Origin: a virus
Direction: 5' to 3' (one strand)
IMG/VR virus record: IMGVR_UViG_3300046517_000405
Location: 1 to 42,099 of that record
DNA: 42,099 bases
This document shows positions 38,312-42,099 of this stretch, one piece after another. A program made the translations under genes and the position numbers. The number at the start of each line of letters is the position of its first letter. The stretch's first letter is position 1. The notes under the pieces are model-generated. The model did not search any database and had not been told where the DNA came from. It was given only the letters and a program-made list of their open reading frames with translations.

Positions 38312-38484
38312 CGGCCCGCCTTCGCGTTCAGTCGGAGGCACGTCTCGCAGGTCTTCTCGTCGCTCGGGAAGGTCTCGGCGGGCTTGCCCGGCTTCGCGAT
38401 CCACTGGCCGCAGAGGGTGCGGATGCCGCCACCCCGGGCGGTGAGGCGGGGGATGTGCCACGAGCGGATCTTCACGAACGCCAT
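38308..38484 (-). CDS. 58-residue Cys/His protein before the endolysin
   Basis: ATG 38484 is chosen because upstream codons overlap the preceding gene and look like shadow. AFVKIRSWHIPRLTARGGGI with LCGQWI and CETCLRLNAKAGR gives an H...C...CxxC zinc site, a pattern common in small phage proteins. Coupled to the endolysin gene. Function not recognised. Confidence 0.7.
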   Translation of the reverse strand: MAFVKIRSWHIPRLTARGGGIRTLCGQWIAKPGKPAETFPSDEKTCETCLRLNAKAGR

Positions 38485-38488
38485 CACG

Positions 38489-38971
38489 TCACAGGGTAAC
38501 AGGGGCTTGCTCGCTGCAACCAGTGGCTTGACAGCGGTGGCACTGGGGCACATGGCGACAGTCGTGGAGGACAACCGGCAGGCTCGGCAGCGGGATGCTC
38601 GGCAGGGGCAGCGTCGGCGTCGGCACCGGCAGGGACGGCAGCGGGATCGTCGGACGCGGCGTGGGGCGCGGGGTGGGCCGAGACGTCCGCTCGGGTGTCG
38701 GCGCAGGCGTGGGCGCTGGCGTCGCCTGTGGCGTCCTCTGGGGCCCGCTGGAGGCCGACGGCTCGGGCGATGGCGCAGGAGTAGGCAGCGGGGTCTGGCT
38801 CGGCTCTGGGGCCGTCGTAGGCGATGCGGACGGCGCGGGTGACGTGACAGGCGGAGGCAGCCCGGCCAGACGCCCGCCCACGTAGCCCGCCGTGGCGCTG
38901 GCGACCGCGATGGTGCTGGCGATCATCAGCGTCGGAGCGTTCGCCCCCAGCCAGAGCAGGAGCCTAGTCAT
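38489..38971 (-). CDS. Membrane-anchored Pro-rich stalk with Cys cluster
   Basis: 160 residues from ATG 38971. An N-terminal signal-anchor (LMIASTIAVASATAGYVGG) is followed by about 85 residues of Pro/Ser/Thr repeats (TPAPTPAPTPERTSRPTPRP) and then repeated PLPSLPV/PLPSIPL units. The last 25 residues have four cysteines and two histidines (CRHVPQCHRCQATGC). The product should extend outward from the membrane. A spanin-like or wall-crossing role in lysis is possible, but no family is recognised. The repeat tract is a likely site of length variation. Confidence 0.7.
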   Translation of the reverse strand: MTRLLLWLGANAPTLMIASTIAVASATAGYVGGRLAGLPPPVTSPAPSASPTTAPEPSQTPLPTPAPSPEPSASSGPQRTPQATPAPTPAPTPERTSRPTPRPTPRPTIPLPSLPVPTPTLPLPSIPLPSLPVVLHDCRHVPQCHRCQATGCSEQAPVTL

Positions 38972-39287
38972 AGCGGAGGCTCACGAGGAAGAACAGGCTG
39001 CCCACGACGTTCGACCCGATCAGGGCGAAGTACAGGATGGTCGCGCTGGTCGTCTCGCCGAAGCCGAGCGCGAGGAACGCGCTGCGGAACAGGACGCTGG
39101 CGACGATCAGCCACAGGCACCACAGCACCAGCACCCGCCTGAACGACGAGACCACGTCACCGCTGCGGCGCTCGCCTGCTCGCCGCGCGCGCAGGGTCTC
39201 CCGGTACTCGCGGACGCTGACGACGAGCCCGACGCCCCACGTCAGGGACAGGAACAGGCTGATCCAGAACGCCGCGTTGCTGGTCAC
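38964..39287 (-). CDS. Multi-pass membrane protein, lysis block
   Basis: 107 residues, ATG 39287 overlapping the upstream stop. Three membrane helices are visible: AFWISLFLSLTWGVGLVVSV, then VLVLWCLWLIVASVLF, and ATILYFALIGSNVVGSLFFL. A basic loop separates the first two. It lies between two other membrane genes and may be a holin or antiholin. Confidence 0.7.
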   Translation of the reverse strand: MTSNAAFWISLFLSLTWGVGLVVSVREYRETLRARRAGERRSGDVVSSFRRVLVLWCLWLIVASVLFRSAFLALGFGETTSATILYFALIGSNVVGSLFFLVSLRYD

Positions 39288-39535
39288 TTCTTGCCTCCCG
39301 GCAGGCGCGTGACGGTCTCCAGCCCGGCCAGCACGAGGAGCGCGCCGATCAGCGTGCCGAGGATGACCTCCGAGGCGTGGAAGTCGCGGTCGATCAGGAG
39401 CCGACCGAGGGTGTCCACCGTCGCCAGCAGCACGATGAGGCCGAGGATGACGAAGCCCGCGACGATCCGCAGACGCCGCAGCAGCCGCTCCTCGGCGGGA
39501 TCTGGCCGTGCCGCGCCCTGCTCATCTCCGGCCAT
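39284..39535 (-). CDS. Holin candidate
   Basis: 83 residues from ATG 39535. A charged head is followed by two helices, RIVAGFVILGLIVLLATV and ASEVILGTLIGALLVLAGLE. The pattern of an acidic/Arg segment, then LGxLIGAL and a short basic tail, is common in two-helix holins. Adjacent to two other membrane genes and upstream of the endolysin, so it is the best holin candidate. Confidence 0.65.
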   Translation of the reverse strand: MAGDEQGAARPDPAEERLLRRLRIVAGFVILGLIVLLATVDTLGRLLIDRDFHASEVILGTLIGALLVLAGLETVTRLPGGKK

Positions 39536-39635
39536 GCCGGATCAGGGCTGGCACGACCGAGTTGCGGAGCCATTCGTCGAAGTACCAGCCGACCGACACC
39601 CCGAGCAGGAGCCCGGCGAGCAGTTCGGTGCTCAT
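39522..39635 (-). CDS. 37-residue membrane peptide
   Basis: ATG 39635. It reads MSTELLAGLLLGVSVGWYFD and ends in a basic RHGRR; one membrane segment near the front. Overlaps the holin candidate start by 14 bases. Function unknown. Confidence 0.6.
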   Translation of the reverse strand: MSTELLAGLLLGVSVGWYFDEWLRNSVVPALIRHGRR

Positions 39636-39639
39636 GCCT

Positions 39640-39708
39640 TCAGCCTACGCCACCACGATGCTCTGGACGCGGGTGGATGCCGGGAAGCGTCCCGTTGGCA
39701 GCGGTCAT
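39640..39708 (-). CDS. 22-residue peptide with strong ribosome site
   Basis: ATG 39708 is preceded by GAGGAGG at good spacing. The product starts MTAANGTLPGIHPRPEHRGG and ends two residues later. Too short to classify; the strong ribosome site suggests that it, or coupled translation of the next gene, matters. Confidence 0.45.
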   Translation of the reverse strand: MTAANGTLPGIHPRPEHRGGVG

Positions 39709-39718
39709 GGGAGCCTCC

Positions 39719-41998
39719 TCACGTCGCGATGATCTGGTAGAGCACGACGATGAACGGGTACAGCGGCCCCGGCGTACTGGTCCTGTCGCCCTGAACGTAC
39801 AGGTGCTTCTCGGTCGAGACCGCACCGATGGCGACGAGATGGTTCGCCTCGGCGTTGACGGTGTCGGCGGCGGTCGTGAACGAGACGATGGTCGTGTTGT
39901 CGCTGCCCTTCGCGAGTTTCACCGTCCAGTAGTGCGACCCGTCGTTCGTCGTCGCTGTGACCGTATCGCCGCGCATCTCGATCAGCCACACGCTGTACGT
40001 TGGCTGGAACAGCGGGAACCGCCACCGCTGCGCGTCGATGGTCCACGAGAGCAGGTTCTCTTGGATGATGGCCGACTGGAACACTTGGATCGACCGCCAG
40101 CGCGTGCCGTCGTACTGGAAGTCCATCCCGCCGTAGATGTCGGTCCGGGTGTACCGCTGGCCGCTGACGGGGCCGGACGGGAAGGCCGTGCCGCTGCCCC
40201 AGAGCGCGCCCGTGTAGGCGGCGCTGCCGGAGTCGAGACGGGCGATGCCGATGTACGACTGCGCGGTGTTCGTCGAGGCGAAGCCCGCGTCGAGGTTGCC
40301 GCCGCTGTCCTGATAGACGACCGCTTCGACGTAGTCGCCCGCGACGAGGTCCACGACCCTGCTGACGTTCATCCCGGAACCGTTGGTCGCGTGGCTCGTC
40401 GGGATGCGACTGAGGCTGCCCCTGATGTCGGTGGTGCCGTTCTTGCGCAGCGCGAGGATGCGCTGCCCGGTCGCGTTCCCGGCGAAGTAGGTGCCCGCCG
40501 TCACGATGTACCGCCCGCCCAGCCCGGTCGGGATCGTCATGCGAGCCGTGTTGCTGCCCGTCGAGTGGAAGCCGTCGGTGTCCGACTCCTCGCTGTCCAT
40601 CGTCAGCGCGGTGGTGGTCGCGGTCGGGATGGCCTGCGCGGCGCTGTTGTAGGCGACCGCCCCGATGCCCTGACCGACGCGGCCCGAGTCGAGTTTGACG
40701 ATCTCGCCGGTCGTCTGGTAGACGGTGTTGTCGCCGAGGTTGGCCGATGACCCGTGGTTCTGGAAGACGATGAACTCGATGTAGTCACCAGCGGCCAGAT
40801 CGATCACGGCGGTCAGGTCCATCACCACGCTGGAAGCACTACCTGTCGGGAACGTCTGGTCGATACGCGAGCGGCCCCTGATCTCTGTTGTGCCGTTCTT
40901 CTTGGCGAACCAGATGATGGCGTCGGACGAGCCGCCCGACGGCGACACCAAGGAGTCCCAGTAGCCCTTGAAGTTGACGAGGTACTTCCCGCCGAGACCC
41001 GCAGGGACGGTGAACCGGCTCGTGTTCGAGCCGGTGTCGTGGAAGCCGTCGGTGTCGTACTCCTCGGAGTCGAACGTGGCCGCTACCGCGCTGTTATTCG
41101 CGATGGACTGCGCGGCGCTGTTGTAGGCGCGGCAGCCGATGAAGCCCTGCGGTGCCTGACGGAGCGAGAACGACCCGCCGCCGTTGTCCACGAGGCTGTT
41201 GTTCGGGACTTTCAGCGTCGTCAGCGAGCCGGTCGGGCTGCCGTCCTCCTCTTGGATCGTGATCGCCGCAGCGGTCGGCGTGTAGGTGGCCTCGTGGGAG
41301 GAGATCGAGAGCGTCCCGTTCGGGAACTTGATCTTCGTGATCGCGCTGTCGGTCGGACTGCCGTCGGACTCCTCGACCGTGAGCGCGCTGCCGCCGCTGC
41401 TCGGGATGAACGAGAGGACGATGACGTCCGAGTTCGCGAACGGGCTGTTCGCGCTCTTGGCGATGTTCGCGATTGTGATGTTCTTGTAGCCCGACGGCGA
41501 CGCCACGGCGCTGACGGTCGCGACTAGCCACTTGCTCGGGTCGTCGGCCTTCTGGAGCCTGAGGTAGCCACTCGACATGATCGCGAGCAGTGCCGTCACG
41601 TCGCTGCCGTCAAGGTCCGCGAGGTCGGCCCGGACCGTGACCGCGCTCGACTGAGTTGCGTTCGATAGGCGCAGTTTCCCGCTGCCCGGGTCCGAGTCCG
41701 TCGTGGTCGTGTCGAAGGTATATCGGATGCTGACCGGACCCCCGTTCGCGGTGCCCGCTCGACCCCACGCGCCGAGACCGTTGATGAAGTCGTAGGCGTT
41801 CCCGGAGAGTTTCGGAAGCAGGCCGTGCTCGGTGATCGTGGCGTCGAGCGTCGTGGCATCAGACGCGACGAGATGCTCGGGACCGTCGAGATGGTGCGAC
41901 GCGGTCTTCAGCAGGACGTTGCCGCCGCCAGCGGTCGCGACGTTGCCGGAGCCCTTCGTGGCCCCGAGCCAGAGGACGGGATAATCGCGGACGCTCAT
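39719..41998 (-). CDS. Tail fibre / receptor-binding protein with C1q-like repeats
   Basis: 759 residues from ATG 41998 (also present at 26 in the left repeat), overlapping the tail-tip stop as ATGA. The front (to about 240) includes LLPKLSGNAYDFINGLGAWG and two copies of a short unit (VEESDGSPTDS and QEEDGSPTGS, each followed by a KxPNxxL strand). Two tandem jelly-roll domains follow, each opening AYNSAAQ, with DGFHDTGSNTSRFTVPAGLG or DGFHSTGSNTARMTIPTGLG, then KKNGTTEIRG or RKNGTTDIRG and a DLAAGDYIEFIVFQ or DLVAGDYVEAVVYQ strand: the C1q/TNF-like layout. A C-terminal beta domain ends at TGA 39719. Probably trimeric and host-binding. Confidence 0.85.
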   Translation of the reverse strand: MSVRDYPVLWLGATKGSGNVATAGGGNVLLKTASHHLDGPEHLVASDATTLDATITEHGLLPKLSGNAYDFINGLGAWGRAGTANGGPVSIRYTFDTTTTDSDPGSGKLRLSNATQSSAVTVRADLADLDGSDVTALLAIMSSGYLRLQKADDPSKWLVATVSAVASPSGYKNITIANIAKSANSPFANSDVIVLSFIPSSGGSALTVEESDGSPTDSAITKIKFPNGTLSISSHEATYTPTAAAITIQEEDGSPTGSLTTLKVPNNSLVDNGGGSFSLRQAPQGFIGCRAYNSAAQSIANNSAVAATFDSEEYDTDGFHDTGSNTSRFTVPAGLGGKYLVNFKGYWDSLVSPSGGSSDAIIWFAKKNGTTEIRGRSRIDQTFPTGSASSVVMDLTAVIDLAAGDYIEFIVFQNHGSSANLGDNTVYQTTGEIVKLDSGRVGQGIGAVAYNSAAQAIPTATTTALTMDSEESDTDGFHSTGSNTARMTIPTGLGGRYIVTAGTYFAGNATGQRILALRKNGTTDIRGSLSRIPTSHATNGSGMNVSRVVDLVAGDYVEAVVYQDSGGNLDAGFASTNTAQSYIGIARLDSGSAAYTGALWGSGTAFPSGPVSGQRYTRTDIYGGMDFQYDGTRWRSIQVFQSAIIQENLLSWTIDAQRWRFPLFQPTYSVWLIEMRGDTVTATTNDGSHYWTVKLAKGSDNTTIVSFTTAADTVNAEANHLVAIGAVSTEKHLYVQGDRTSTPGPLYPFIVVLYQIIAT

Positions 41999-42099
41999 AC
42001 CGGGTCGATGCAGACTGTGATTGCTGAGTAGCCGATCGCGGTCGGGCCGATGTTCAGTTCGTCTCGGAGAGTTCCGGTCACGGCGTCCGAACCGCCGCC
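41973..42099. repeat. Terminal direct repeat, right copy
   Basis: Exact copy of 1-127. In a circular map the two collapse to one, and the fibre gene start (41998 = 26) falls inside it. Confidence 0.95.

Noticed and set aside
38528-38556. TTGACA on the + strand at 38528
   Set aside because: No -10 at proper spacing and no + gene downstream; it lies within the Pro-rich stalk gene.
39377-40750. 457-codon + strand frame opposite the fibre gene
   Set aside because: Antisense shadow.
1-42099. CRISPR array, tRNA, insertion sequence, integrase or attachment site
   Set aside because: No regular spaced repeats, no cloverleaf, no transposase or integrase motifs were seen on reading both strands.

Overview
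The window is one complete, circular tailed-phage genome. Bases 1-127 recur exactly as 41973-42099, so the contig closes on itself and the unique genome is 41972 bp. The gene order (terminase, HK97-type portal, MuF protein, protease, capsid, connectors, tail tube, frameshifted chaperone, tape measure, tail tip, fibre, lysis) is that of a siphovirus. Base composition is very GC-rich, GTG starts are common, genes overlap by 1-4 bases, and several promoters look leaderless. This fits a high-GC host, perhaps actinobacterial, but the host cannot be fixed from sequence alone. I found no integrase, DNA polymerase, helicase or tRNA, so the phage probably borrows host replication; temperate life is not supported.

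Layout. Two divergent early promoters flank a perfect dyad at 32320-32430. Rightward (+) from there, 32474-37021 holds a DUF932 protein, several HTH proteins and many small zinc-ribbon proteins, with three further promoters fused to upstream stop codons. Leftward (-), 32319-27746 holds small zinc proteins, a YqaJ/RecE-like exonuclease, RecT, an HNH nuclease and a primosomal-type replication protein. A second leftward promoter at 27455 precedes a thicket of tiny coupled genes (VRR-NUC nuclease, an RlpA-like membrane protein, an HTH protein, a TerS candidate) that runs into TerL. The leftward set continues through head genes, three glycosyltransferases, connectors and tail genes, crosses the contig ends, and finishes with the fibre and lysis genes at 37106. 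It meets the + operon at a terminator-like hairpin.

Two + strand cassettes (10555-11054 and 15745-16720), each with its own TTGACA promoter, and one orphan + gene (22313-22678) sit inside the leftward structural array. Both cassettes end by sharing a CTAG stop palindrome with the convergent gene.

Most notable: an 890-residue MuF protein that appears to carry a JAMM-like metalloprotease motif and a HipA/PI3-4-kinase-like domain (a likely capsid-delivered effector); apparent total absence of the tetranucleotide AGCT, with codon choice bent to avoid it; an over-represented word TGGCGTCA; and a family of promoter repeats with embedded stop codons, some directly abutting the start codon. All counts and motif calls were made by eye, without database searches.
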